Positions 42,649 through 50,991 of a stretch of DNA of 64,000 nucleotides are shown here, piece by piece (positions within the stretch are counted from its first letter, which is position 1; every line of letters starts with the position of its first letter). A model generated the notes under the pieces. That model saw nothing but the letters and a program-made list of their open reading frames with translations, had not been told where the DNA came from and made no database searches. The translations under genes and the position numbers were made by a program. This stretch comes from Plebeiibacterium marinum (lineage in GTDB: Bacteria; Bacteroidota; Bacteroidia; Bacteroidales; Marinilabiliaceae): positions 186,001 to 250,000 of the forward strand of contig NZ_JAPDPI010000002.1 in NCBI RefSeq assembly GCF_026013615.1, in the 5' to 3' direction.

Positions 42649-44073
42649 TTACTTAGCCATTAAAAACTTATTAACGTTATCAGCAGCCTCTCTACCTTTA
42701 GCAATAGCTGTTACAACCAAACTAGCTCCATTATGAGCATCTCCGGCAGCAAACACCTTATTATTACTTGTAGTGAAAGCATTATCAATTTTTAGGTTCC
42801 CTCTCTGATCCAATTCAAGTCCCAGTTCCTGAACCAAACCTTCATGAACACAATGAACAAACCCCATTGACAAGAATACCAAATCAACATCAATTATCCT
42901 TTCAGAACCTTCTTTCTCGTTCATCTTCCAGGCTCCTTTATCATCTTTGGTCCATTCAACGTCCACAAGCTCTACTTGCTTTAGTTTTCCACCTGAACCA
43001 ATAAATTTCCTGGTTGAAACACTCCAGAAACGTTCACATCCTTCTTCATGCGAAGTAGACGTTTTCAAAACGTTTGGCCAGTAAGGCCATGGATTTCCTG
43101 CCGCTCTGTCAACCGGTGGCTTTGGAAGGATTTCAATCTGCGTTACACTTTTGGCTTTCTGACGGTTTGAAGTACCAACACAGTCACTACCTGTATCACC
43201 ACCACCAATAACTAAAACATTCTTACCAGTAGCCTCTATACGCTCAACGCCATTAAGCTTGTTTCCACGATTTACCCTATTCTGCTGTGTCAGGAATTCC
43301 ATTGCAAAATGTACTCCTTTTAGATCTCTGCCTTCAACAGGTAAATCACGGGGCTTCATAGCTCCTATTGCAAGAACAACAGCATCAAAATCTTTAAGTA
43401 TCTGTTCCCCTTTTACATCAAATCCAACATAAGTGTTGTACTTAAATGTAATACCTTCCTGCTCAAAAATATCAACCCTACGGTCAATTACTTTTTTGTT
43501 CAATTTAAAATCAGGAATACCAAAGCGCAACAAGCCACCTACCGCTTCATCTTTTTCAAAAACAGTAACAGAATGCCCCATTTGGTTTAACAAATCAGCA
43601 GCTGACAAACCTGCTGGTCCACCACCAATTACGGCTACTTTTTTCCCTGTCCTGTTTTGAGGGATACGTGGTTGAACATACCCTTCTGCAAAAGCTTTTT
43701 CAACAACTGAACACTCATTCTCACGAATGGTTACAGCTTCCTTATGAATAGCTAACACACACGATTTTTCACATGGGTTTGGACAAATCCTTCCTGTAAA
43801 TTCAGGAAAACTATTTGTTGAATGCAAAATATCGCTGGCCAATTTCCAATCTCCTTTATACACTGCATCCTGCCATTCAGGAATTTTACTTCCTACAGGA
43901 CAAGCCCAGTGACAAAATGGGATACCGCAATCCATGCATCGTGATGCCTGCAGGACGCGATCCTCTTCGTTGAGCGTTTGTTCAACTTCACCATAATCAT
44001 CAATACGCTCATTAATGGGACGGTTTCCACTATCTTTTCTTGAAACCTCTAAAAAACCTCTTGGATTACCCAT
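42649..44073 (-). CDS. gltD: Glutamate synthase small subunit
   Basis: NADPH-oxidising beta subunit of glutamate synthase, 474 aa. The N-terminal iron-sulfur part has CMDCGIPFCHWACPVG and CPNPCEKSCVL. FAD and NADPH folds follow with VIGGGPAGLSAA and VIGGGDTGSDCVG. It passes electrons to the large subunit, which makes glutamate from glutamine and 2-oxoglutarate. It is 100 bp after gltB in the same direction, with a strong hairpin in the gap, and has its own terminator. The length matches the bacterial family. Confidence 0.96.
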   Translation of the reverse strand: MGNPRGFLEVSRKDSGNRPINERIDDYGEVEQTLNEEDRVLQASRCMDCGIPFCHWACPVGSKIPEWQDAVYKGDWKLASDILHSTNSFPEFTGRICPNPCEKSCVLAIHKEAVTIRENECSVVEKAFAEGYVQPRIPQNRTGKKVAVIGGGPAGLSAADLLNQMGHSVTVFEKDEAVGGLLRFGIPDFKLNKKVIDRRVDIFEQEGITFKYNTYVGFDVKGEQILKDFDAVVLAIGAMKPRDLPVEGRDLKGVHFAMEFLTQQNRVNRGNKLNGVERIEATGKNVLVIGGGDTGSDCVGTSNRQKAKSVTQIEILPKPPVDRAAGNPWPYWPNVLKTSTSHEEGCERFWSVSTRKFIGSGGKLKQVELVDVEWTKDDKGAWKMNEKEGSERIIDVDLVFLSMGFVHCVHEGLVQELGLELDQRGNLKIDNAFTTSNNKVFAAGDAHNGASLVVTAIAKGREAADNVNKFLMAK

Positions 44074-44089
44074 AATTATATTTTTTATT

Positions 44090-44144
44090 GAAGTTCGCCC
44101 AAAAACCCGATACTCACGTTGAGTATCGCAGCGTTCTTGGACTT
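44090..44144 (-). other. Intercistronic hairpin between gltB and gltD
   Basis: CGATACTC (44107-44114) pairs with GAGTATCG (44120-44127) around ACGTT; outside it AAC/GTT, CCAA/TTGG and GAAGT/ACTTC continue the stem with bulges, for about 20 pairs. There is no U-run. It may tune the ratio of the two subunits or mark an RNA processing point, or be an interspersed repeat. Confidence 0.6.
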
Positions 44145-44173
44145 CCTTCTTTATTCAAAGACTTGATAATTAA

Positions 44174-47100
44174 TTACTCGTTTACAAATGGGGTATCTTC
44201 AGTTTCCTTAAGCTTTTGCTCAAGTTCCTTAATCTTTTGTTCCTGAAGTACTTTTTTGTATTCCCAAGGAATTACTTTAATAAACTTAGGAAGATACTTA
44301 TCCCAGTTCACTAAAATATCCTGGGCTTTTTCACTATTTGTATGTAACAAGTGTTTATTCAACAGGTATTGTAGTTCCTGAACATCTACAGCATCTTCAA
44401 CTGGCGACAATTCAACCAATCCTTTGTTGCAGTAGTAATCAAAGTTACCCTCTTCATCAAGAACATAAGCGATACCTCCACTCATACCTGCAGCAAAGTT
44501 TCTTCCGGTTTTACCGATTACAACAACTCTACCTCCGGTCATATATTCGCAACAGTGGTCACCTACACCTTCAACAACTGCAGAAGCTCCTGAATTACGA
44601 ACACAGAAACGTTCCCCGGCAACACCACGAACATAAACATTTCCTTGCGTTGCACCATAAAGAACAGTATTACCTATGATAATATTCTCTTCAGGTTTAA
44701 ATGTAGACCCTGCTGGTGGAACAACAATAATCTTACCTCCTGACAAACCTTTTCCAAGGTAATCATTGGCATCACCTTCAAGTTTAAACGAAACCCCTTT
44801 TGTAAGGAAAGCCCCGAAACTCTGTCCGGCAGATCCGCTAAACTTACAGTTGATCGTATTTTTAGGAAGACCGTCTTCACCATAACGCTTACTCACTTCT
44901 CCTGAAACCATAGCTCCAACAGTACGGTCGGTATTACCAATTTCCTTGGCAATCCAAACTTTTGACTGGTTTAATAAAGCTGGCTGGGCCTCTTCAATTA
45001 ACGACCAGTCCATTACTTCATCAATGCCATGCTTTTGAGTTGTGGTATTATGTAATGGGTAAATTTTTGCCTCCTCAGGGAAATGAAGTAGTTTACTCAT
45101 GTCAATACCCTTTGTTTTCCAGTTTCCTACTTCAGAATCCTGTTCCATCAAATCGGTACGACCAACAACTTCATCAAGAGACTTAAATCCTAGCTGAGCA
45201 AGGTATTCACGCACTTCCTGAGCGATGAAGTTCATATAGTTAACAACATACTTATATTTACCAATAAAACGCTCTCTTAATTCAGGATTTTGAGTTGCAA
45301 TACCAGCAGGACAAGTATTCAGGTGACACTTACGCATCATGATACAACCCAGGGTAATTAATGCTGAGGTAGCAAATCCAAACTCTTCAGCCCCAAGGAT
45401 AGCCATTTTGATTACATCCAGACCTGTTTTTAACTGACCATCAGTTTGCAACTTAACCCTTCCACGAAGGTTGTTCATCACAAGTGTTTGCTGAGTTTCG
45501 GCCAAACCGATCTCTACAGGCATACCTGCATGTTTGATGGAAGAAGTTGGAGATGCTCCTGTTCCTCCTTCAGTACCTGCAATTACAATCAGGTCGGCAT
45601 GAGCTTTGGCAACACCGGCAGCAATTGTACCTACACCTGTTTCCGATACTAACTTAACACTAATTTTAGCTGATGGATTTGTACATTTCAAATCATAGAT
45701 CAACTGCGCCAAATCCTCAATAGAGTAAATATCGTGATGCGGAGGAGGAGAAATCAAAGTAATTCCAGGTGTAGAGTTTCTAAGCTTAGCAATAATCTTG
45801 TCCACTTTAAAACCTGGCAACTGACCACCTTCACCCGGCTTAGCTCCTTGTGCAACCTTAATCTGAAGTTCATCTGCATTTACCAGGTAATTGTTGGTAA
45901 CACCAAAACGTCCGGAAGCAATCTGTTTAATTGAGCTTCGTGCATTTGATTTAAACCTTTCGGAATCTTCACCACCTTCTCCTGTATTACTTCTGCCGCC
46001 AACTTCGTTCATGGCAATAGCTAAAGCAGTATGCGCTTCTTTTGAAATAGAACCATAACTCATCGCTCCTGTTACAAATCTCTTTGTAATGCTTTCGATC
46101 GGCTCTACTTCATTAATATCAATAGGCTTTCTGTCTTTTAATCTTAAGAATCCCCTTAGGAACAAAGGACTCTGGTTATCTTCATGTACTTTTGAAGTAA
46201 ATTCCTTAAACTTAGCATAGTCGCCCTGGCTTGTAGCCCATTGCAACAATCCGATAGTCTCAGGATTCCATCCGTGCTTTTCACCATATTTACGGTAAGC
46301 ATAAGCACCTGTACTATTCAAAATCTCATTAGGCTGAACTGGAGCAAATGCTTTTTCGTGGAACATTTCCGCCTCACGTGCCAGCTCTTCAAATCCAACT
46401 CCTCCAATTTTTGAAGATGTACCGGTAAAATATTTATTAATAATATCCTCAGAAATACCAACAGCTTCAAAAATCTGAGCACCATGATAACTTCTTAAAG
46501 TAGATATACCCATCTTTGAAAGGATCTTTAACAACCCTTTATCTACCGCTTTGATGTAGTTTTCACGAGCCACGTCATATTCCACATCCAACTCGCCATT
46601 TTTAACCAGGTCATCAATAGCAGCAAATGCCAGATATGGATTAATCACACTTGCTCCAAAACCAAGCAATAAAGCAAAATGCATAACTTCACGAGCCTCT
46701 CCGGTTTCAACAATAATACCGGTTTGCATACGCTTTTGCTTTTTAATAAGGTGATGGTGAACAGCAGCCACTGCAAGCAAAGAAGGAACAGGTGCCATAT
46801 CTTTATCCACATTTCTGTCGGATAATATAATATAGTTCTTTTCTTCATCTACCGCATTTTCTGCAGCTACGCACATAGCCTCAACTGCTTTAGCCAAACC
46901 AGCCCCACCTTCTTTTACAGGATAAAGCATTGGAATTGTTACCTGAGAAAACTCTTCACGACGGAAATCTTTAATTTTTCCAAGATCGGTATTGGTAACA
47001 ATCGGGCTTTCGAATTTGATCAGGCGACATTGATCCGGTCCGTACTCCAAAATATTTTTTGAAACACCACCAATATAATTTGTCAGTGCCATTACCAATC

Positions 47101-48691
47101 CTTCCCTGATAGGGTCAATTGGCGGGTTGGTTACCTGAGCAAATAACTGACGGAAATATGAGAATAAGCGTTGCGGCTTATCCGACATGGCTGCAATAGG
47201 AGTATCATTACCCATTGAGTTAACAGGTTCCATCCCTGCCTGAGCCATAGGACCGATAAGCATTTTAATATCTTCGCGAGAATAACCAAATGCTTTTATG
47301 AAAGAATCATAATTATCAATTGAAGATTCTACTCTTTGCTTAACTTCTATATCGTTTAAACGAATACGGTTTTCTTTCAACCAGTTTTCGTAAGGATGTC
47401 TTTTCGATAATTGAGCTTTGATTTCCTGGTCAGGAATAATAATACCCAATTTTGTATCTACCAACAATAGCTTCCCTGGTTTCAAACGTCCTTTTTCTTT
47501 GATCTCCTCGGCTGGGAACACCTGGCAACCCACCTCTGATCCCATTACGATCATATCATCTTTAGTGATCACATATCGTGAAGGACGAAGACCATTTCTA
47601 TCTAAAGTACCACCAATATATCTACCATCAGAAAATACTATAGAAGCCGGACCATCCCAAGGCTCCATAATAGTAGAGTGGTATTCATAATATGCTTTTA
47701 AACTCTTTGGTATCGGATTTTTGTCATTCCATGATTCCGGAATCAGCATACTCAATGCCTGTGGCAAAGTCCTTCCCGTTAGAAACAAAAACTCCAACAC
47801 ATTATCCAATGAGGCTGAATCACTCTTGCCCGGCTCTATTACAGGAAAAATCTTTTTAAGATCATCGCCAAACATATCTGATTTTAATAATGATTCACGA
47901 GCCTGCATCCACAAACGGTTTCCTTTAATGGTATTAATTTCACCATTGTGAGCCATAATACGGAATGGTTGTGCCAAATCCCACTGAGGGAAAGTGTTGG
48001 TACTAAACCTTGAGTGAACTAAAGAAATAGCACTCTTTAATTTTGGATTTTGAAGATCTAAGTAATATGCCCCCACTTGATCAGGGGTTAACATTCCTTT
48101 ATAAATAAAGATCTTGGTAGAAAGACTAGGAATATAGAACGCTTCCTTTTCTTTTAAATCCGATTCTCTAATTGCTCTTTCTGTTACCTTACGAGCAATA
48201 AATAGTTTTCTTTCAATCTTGTCCTGTTCGTATTTACCTTTTACAAAAACCTGACGTACTTTAGGCTCTGTTCTTTTGGCAATCTCACCTATTACAGTAC
48301 TATCAACAGGCACATCCCTATAGCCGATTACTTCAAGACCTTCTTCTACCAAATTTTTGTTTAATTCTTCCTGACATAATAAGGCTTCTCTGTCCTCTTC
48401 AGGCAAGAACAACAATCCGGTACCATACTTACCTACTTCAGGCAAGTCAAAACCCAGCGAATTACAAAACTCATGTGGTACTTGAATTAATATTCCGGCT
48501 CCATCTCCAGACTTGTTATCTGAACTTTCGGCACCCCTATGAGTCATGTTAACTAAAACTTCAAGACCTCTGTTTACAATATCATGCGACTGCTGTCCCT
48601 TGATATTCGCAACAAAACCAATCCCACAGTTATCATGCTCATTGGCAGGATCATACAATCCCACTGCCTTTGGAAATCTCTTTTGCATCAT
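44174..48691 (-). CDS. gltB: Glutamate synthase large subunit
   Basis: Alpha subunit of glutamate synthase, 1505 aa. The glutaminase domain begins at Cys22 in DNCGIGFVANI, which becomes the N-terminal nucleophile after removal of a short propeptide. THRGAESSD and FSTNTFPQWDLAQPFR follow. The central and FMN domains carry GEGGEDSERFKSNARSSIKQ and GGTGASPTSSIKHAGMP, and the 3Fe-4S cluster loop is CIMMRKCHLNTCPAGIATQ. The C-terminal beta-helix has GGRVVVIGKTGRNFAAGMSGG. Two Met codons at the start (48691 and 48688) are both possible. It is the first gene of gltB-gltD and diverges from the outer-membrane protein/glnK/amtB group. A well-formed promoter lies upstream. Confidence 0.97.
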   Translation of the reverse strand: MMQKRFPKAVGLYDPANEHDNCGIGFVANIKGQQSHDIVNRGLEVLVNMTHRGAESSDNKSGDGAGILIQVPHEFCNSLGFDLPEVGKYGTGLLFLPEEDREALLCQEELNKNLVEEGLEVIGYRDVPVDSTVIGEIAKRTEPKVRQVFVKGKYEQDKIERKLFIARKVTERAIRESDLKEKEAFYIPSLSTKIFIYKGMLTPDQVGAYYLDLQNPKLKSAISLVHSRFSTNTFPQWDLAQPFRIMAHNGEINTIKGNRLWMQARESLLKSDMFGDDLKKIFPVIEPGKSDSASLDNVLEFLFLTGRTLPQALSMLIPESWNDKNPIPKSLKAYYEYHSTIMEPWDGPASIVFSDGRYIGGTLDRNGLRPSRYVITKDDMIVMGSEVGCQVFPAEEIKEKGRLKPGKLLLVDTKLGIIIPDQEIKAQLSKRHPYENWLKENRIRLNDIEVKQRVESSIDNYDSFIKAFGYSREDIKMLIGPMAQAGMEPVNSMGNDTPIAAMSDKPQRLFSYFRQLFAQVTNPPIDPIREGLVMALTNYIGGVSKNILEYGPDQCRLIKFESPIVTNTDLGKIKDFRREEFSQVTIPMLYPVKEGGAGLAKAVEAMCVAAENAVDEEKNYIILSDRNVDKDMAPVPSLLAVAAVHHHLIKKQKRMQTGIIVETGEAREVMHFALLLGFGASVINPYLAFAAIDDLVKNGELDVEYDVARENYIKAVDKGLLKILSKMGISTLRSYHGAQIFEAVGISEDIINKYFTGTSSKIGGVGFEELAREAEMFHEKAFAPVQPNEILNSTGAYAYRKYGEKHGWNPETIGLLQWATSQGDYAKFKEFTSKVHEDNQSPLFLRGFLRLKDRKPIDINEVEPIESITKRFVTGAMSYGSISKEAHTALAIAMNEVGGRSNTGEGGEDSERFKSNARSSIKQIASGRFGVTNNYLVNADELQIKVAQGAKPGEGGQLPGFKVDKIIAKLRNSTPGITLISPPPHHDIYSIEDLAQLIYDLKCTNPSAKISVKLVSETGVGTIAAGVAKAHADLIVIAGTEGGTGASPTSSIKHAGMPVEIGLAETQQTLVMNNLRGRVKLQTDGQLKTGLDVIKMAILGAEEFGFATSALITLGCIMMRKCHLNTCPAGIATQNPELRERFIGKYKYVVNYMNFIAQEVREYLAQLGFKSLDEVVGRTDLMEQDSEVGNWKTKGIDMSKLLHFPEEAKIYPLHNTTTQKHGIDEVMDWSLIEEAQPALLNQSKVWIAKEIGNTDRTVGAMVSGEVSKRYGEDGLPKNTINCKFSGSAGQSFGAFLTKGVSFKLEGDANDYLGKGLSGGKIIVVPPAGSTFKPEENIIIGNTVLYGATQGNVYVRGVAGERFCVRNSGASAVVEGVGDHCCEYMTGGRVVVIGKTGRNFAAGMSGGIAYVLDEEGNFDYYCNKGLVELSPVEDAVDVQELQYLLNKHLLHTNSEKAQDILVNWDKYLPKFIKVIPWEYKKVLQEQKIKELEQKLKETEDTPFVNE

Positions 48692-48845
48692 ATCTATATA
48701 TTAATAAAGAAGGAATAATACTGAACAATAGCTAACTCTTACAAGCCAACATAACTCCTTAAACCATCTTTCAATTCATAAAAAAAATAGGATGGAATAA
48801 AAAGCAATTATAAATTATTCAACACTTTTAGTTTGAAAACGGAAG

Positions 48846-48876
48846 CAAAAATAGCTCATTTAATTATATTTTCCAA
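48846..48876 (-). promoter_or_regulatory. Bacteroidota-type promoter of gltB
   Basis: Minus strand: TTG (-33), 20 bp, TATTTTTG (-7), which agrees with the TTG-N19-21-TAnnTTTG consensus. Transcription would begin near 48839 with a leader of about 150 nt. Confidence 0.55.
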
Positions 48877-49346
48877 GATTGCATCTTTTAATATACGTTA
48901 AAAGATGATTTTTGTAGCCCTTTTTTGGTGACATTTGTCATATTTTAAAAGCCGCAGATTTCAAATATCAAAATCCCAACCCCTTGTATTTCTGCCTATT
49001 TCAGATTAAACACACTAAATCACCAACTACACCCCTACAAAAAAGAACAACACTTTCAACTAACAGCCCCTTAAAACAAAACCTATATAATTAAATTATA
49101 CAGTCCCGGTCCAAATACTGTTTCTACCAAAATTCAGGCCTGATACAAAAAAATAGAATCCTTGGAAAACACATCAATATTATAACTTATATGAAACTCC
49201 AACGAAACAAAGTCTGCAAACAAGATGTTTAAATCCCCAAAACACATAATAAATAACACCTAAATATAATTTACTACACCACATTTCCTATTAGCCCCCC
49301 TATTTTCAATATCCATTTATATATTATAACCGCTTTTAAACACAAC
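48877..49346. other. G-poor intergenic DNA between gltB and the outer-membrane protein gene
   Basis: No gene was found. The plus strand is rich in A and C and poor in G. ACCCCT words occur at 48979 and 49031 (52 bp apart) and CCCC words at 49066, 49234 and 49295. They may extend the phased array that follows, but a composition effect cannot be excluded. Confidence 0.5.
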
Positions 49347-49520
49347 ACCCCTTAATATTTAAAGCAAAATCTCAATTTATCATCTTTTTCAACAAGCAAC
49401 CCTTAAATAAAAGGGTCAAATTCCATATTTCTATACATTTTTAAACACAAACCCCTTTTTCGAAGGGGTGATTTCATAAAAAATGCAAATTTTATCATTT
49501 TACCCCCAAAATAATTTGGG
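49347..49520. promoter_or_regulatory. Phased palindromes upstream of the outer-membrane protein/glnK/amtB genes
   Basis: Three dyads: ACCCTT-aaataa-AAGGGT (centre 49407.5), ACCCCTT-tttcg-AAGGGGT (centre 49460), CCCAAA-ataa-TTTGGG (centre 49512.5). Centres are 52.5 bp apart, five helical turns. A left half-site ACCCCTT at 49347 continues the phase upstream, and another at 49608 falls two periods downstream. The last dyad lies about 40 bp before the predicted transcription start, the position of class II activator sites. Confidence 0.6.
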
Positions 49521-49537
49521 TGATATTAAAAAAATAC

Positions 49538-49545
49538 GCACTTTT
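49538..49545 (+). promoter_or_regulatory. Candidate -7 box for the outer-membrane protein gene
   Basis: CACTTTTG keeps the A and TTTG of TAnnTTTG and is followed by CAG. It would start transcription near 49552 with a leader of about 130 nt. An activator-dependent promoter with a poor -7 would be expected here. Confidence 0.35.
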
Positions 49546-49683
49546 GCAGTGTAAGTATTGAAAAAAGATACCCCAACTAGGAAAATATTCCTGTTTTTTG
49601 TAACAACACCCCTTCAAAAAACAAAAAGCTTTTCTCAATACAACAAAAAAAAAGATTGTGTAACCTATTTAAAACCTGTTAAA

Positions 49684-50334
49684 ATGAAAAAGGTAATTTT
49701 ATTATTTGCGATCGTTCTTGCTGCCACAGCAGCTAAAGCTCAATTCTCAGTTGGAGCAGACTTAGTATCACGTTATGTATTTCGTGGTTTAGATTATGGA
49801 AATGGAGCTGCACTACAACCAACAATCGAATACTCAACAGGAGGATTTGCTATTGGCGCCTGGGGTTCATATGGATTGACAGCAGGATCCTTTACTGAAG
49901 CTGACCTATACTTATCTTATGGCTTTGACTTCGGATTAAGCCTTGGCTTAACTGACTACTATTATCCAGGAACAGACTGGACTAATTTCGAAGATAAAAA
50001 TTCAGCTCATGCAATCGAATTCAATCTTGGCTACGAAACTGGCGGGCTTAGTTTAGCAGGAAACTACATGCTGAATAATTCAGAAGATAATGCCGGGGCA
50101 GAAAATGGAACAAAGTATTTTGAGGCAGGATATTCTTTTGACAACCTTGATATATTCATCGGAGCAGGAGATGGATGGCATTCCATGAGCGGGGATTTTG
50201 AAGTAGTCAACATTGGCATTGGCACTTCTAAAGAAATTAAATTTTCAGAATCATTTTCCCTACCAGTATTTGGACAAGCAATAGTAAATCCTAATACCGA
50301 ACAATTCCACATTGTAGTAGGTCTTTCTCTATAA
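49684..50334 (+). CDS. Gcw_chp (TIGR02001-like) outer-membrane protein
   Basis: A 216-aa exported beta-barrel candidate. The open frame runs back to 49558, but ATG at 49684 begins a normal signal peptide (MKKVILLFAIVLAATAAKAQ). The mature start FSVGADLVSRYVFRGLDYGNGAALQPTIEY is present (residues about 21-50) and matches the SxYxFRG pattern of the Gcw_chp family, followed by repeated two-strand units (GGFAIGAWGSYG, ADLYLSYGFDFGLSLGLTDYYYPG). Function is unknown. Its place before glnK and amtB and after a likely nitrogen-responsive promoter suggests a role in uptake of nitrogen compounds across the outer membrane. It is separated from glnK by a candidate RNA structure. Confidence 0.75.
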   Translation: MKKVILLFAIVLAATAAKAQFSVGADLVSRYVFRGLDYGNGAALQPTIEYSTGGFAIGAWGSYGLTAGSFTEADLYLSYGFDFGLSLGLTDYYYPGTDWTNFEDKNSAHAIEFNLGYETGGLSLAGNYMLNNSEDNAGAENGTKYFEAGYSFDNLDIFIGAGDGWHSMSGDFEVVNIGIGTSKEIKFSESFSLPVFGQAIVNPNTEQFHIVVGLSL

Positions 50335-50343
50335 GAAAATATT

Positions 50344-50491
50344 AAAAAGAAGGTGAGGTTGTTGGACTGTAATCATTTCTCAACACTGAAAACCAAGCAA
50401 TTGTTCTCTCCAATATGCGTTAATTAACTGGAAAAAGGGTATAGTTTTCCACCTTATTACCATACAGGACAGCATTTTCACCTTCTTTTTT
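50344..50491 (+). ncRNA. Candidate structured RNA / conditional terminator between the outer-membrane protein gene and glnK
   Basis: P1: 13 perfect pairs between AAAAAGAAGGTGA (50344-50356) and TCACCTTCTTTTT (50478-50490). P2: TTGTTGG (50359-50365) with CCAAGCAA (50393-50400), one bulge. P3: TGGAAAA (50429-50435) with TTTTCCA (50445-50451). This makes a three-way junction of about 148 nt. The 3' arm of P1 ends in six T and A-rich sequence, like a terminator. Not matched to any riboswitch I know. Confidence 0.5.
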
Positions 50492-50607
50492 AAAGATATC
50501 ATTCATTTAATTTTTAATTACGGTTTTTTTCCTAATTTAATACAAAGCACTGTATTAAAAACGGGGAAGCTACACCCGTATTTATTAAAAATTTAAAATT
50601 TAAAACG

Positions 50608-50952
50608 ATGAAAAAAATTGAAGCAATTATCAGATTAACACAATATGAAAGTGTTAAAAAAGCTCTTGAAGAGCAAGACATCACATTCTTTTCATACTGG
50701 GATGTAAGAGGGGTTGGTACAGCTAGGGAAGGTCATTTATACAGGGGAACTGTATACGACACCAGTATTATTGAGCGCCGTTTGCTTTCTATCATTGTAA
50801 GGGATGAAAATTTAGAAAAAACAGTTCAAGCCCTTATGGCTGCAGCCAGAACAGGCGAGATAGGTGACGGACGTATATTCGTAACCGACATTGCAGAAAC
50901 ATACAGGATTCGCACCGGAGAATCTGGCCCGGAGACACTTTATGAAAAATAA
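50608..50952 (+). CDS. glnK: Nitrogen regulatory protein PII (GlnB/GlnK)
   Basis: Trimeric sensor of 2-oxoglutarate, ATP and ADP that controls AmtB and nitrogen genes; 114 aa, the standard PII size. The T-loop is GVGTAREGHLYRGTVYDTSIIERR with Tyr at 45 and 50. The C-terminal signature ARTGEIGDGRIFVTDI is clear. The T-loop sequence is not the proteobacterial one; the usual PK after the loop is replaced by ERR, as in some Bacteroidota PII. The gene is 39 bp before the ammonium transporter gene, the classical glnK-amtB pair, so GlnK is the better name. A structured RNA candidate lies upstream. Confidence 0.93.
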   Translation: MKKIEAIIRLTQYESVKKALEEQDITFFSYWDVRGVGTAREGHLYRGTVYDTSIIERRLLSIIVRDENLEKTVQALMAAARTGEIGDGRIFVTDIAETYRIRTGESGPETLYEK

Positions 50953-50991
50953 TTAATTAATCTGATTTAAGAAACTTAAAATATAATAATC

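Noticed and set aside
44338-46848. Several open frames of 66-113 aa opposite gltB
   Set aside because: Shadows of the conserved gltB frame with no family features.
48692-49557. A gene in the long G-poor intergenic region
   Set aside because: No frame of useful length with a start on either strand; strand composition bias alone does not indicate coding.
49558-49683. N-terminal extension of the Gcw_chp protein
   Set aside because: A full signal peptide starts at 49684; the upstream codons are leader sequence.
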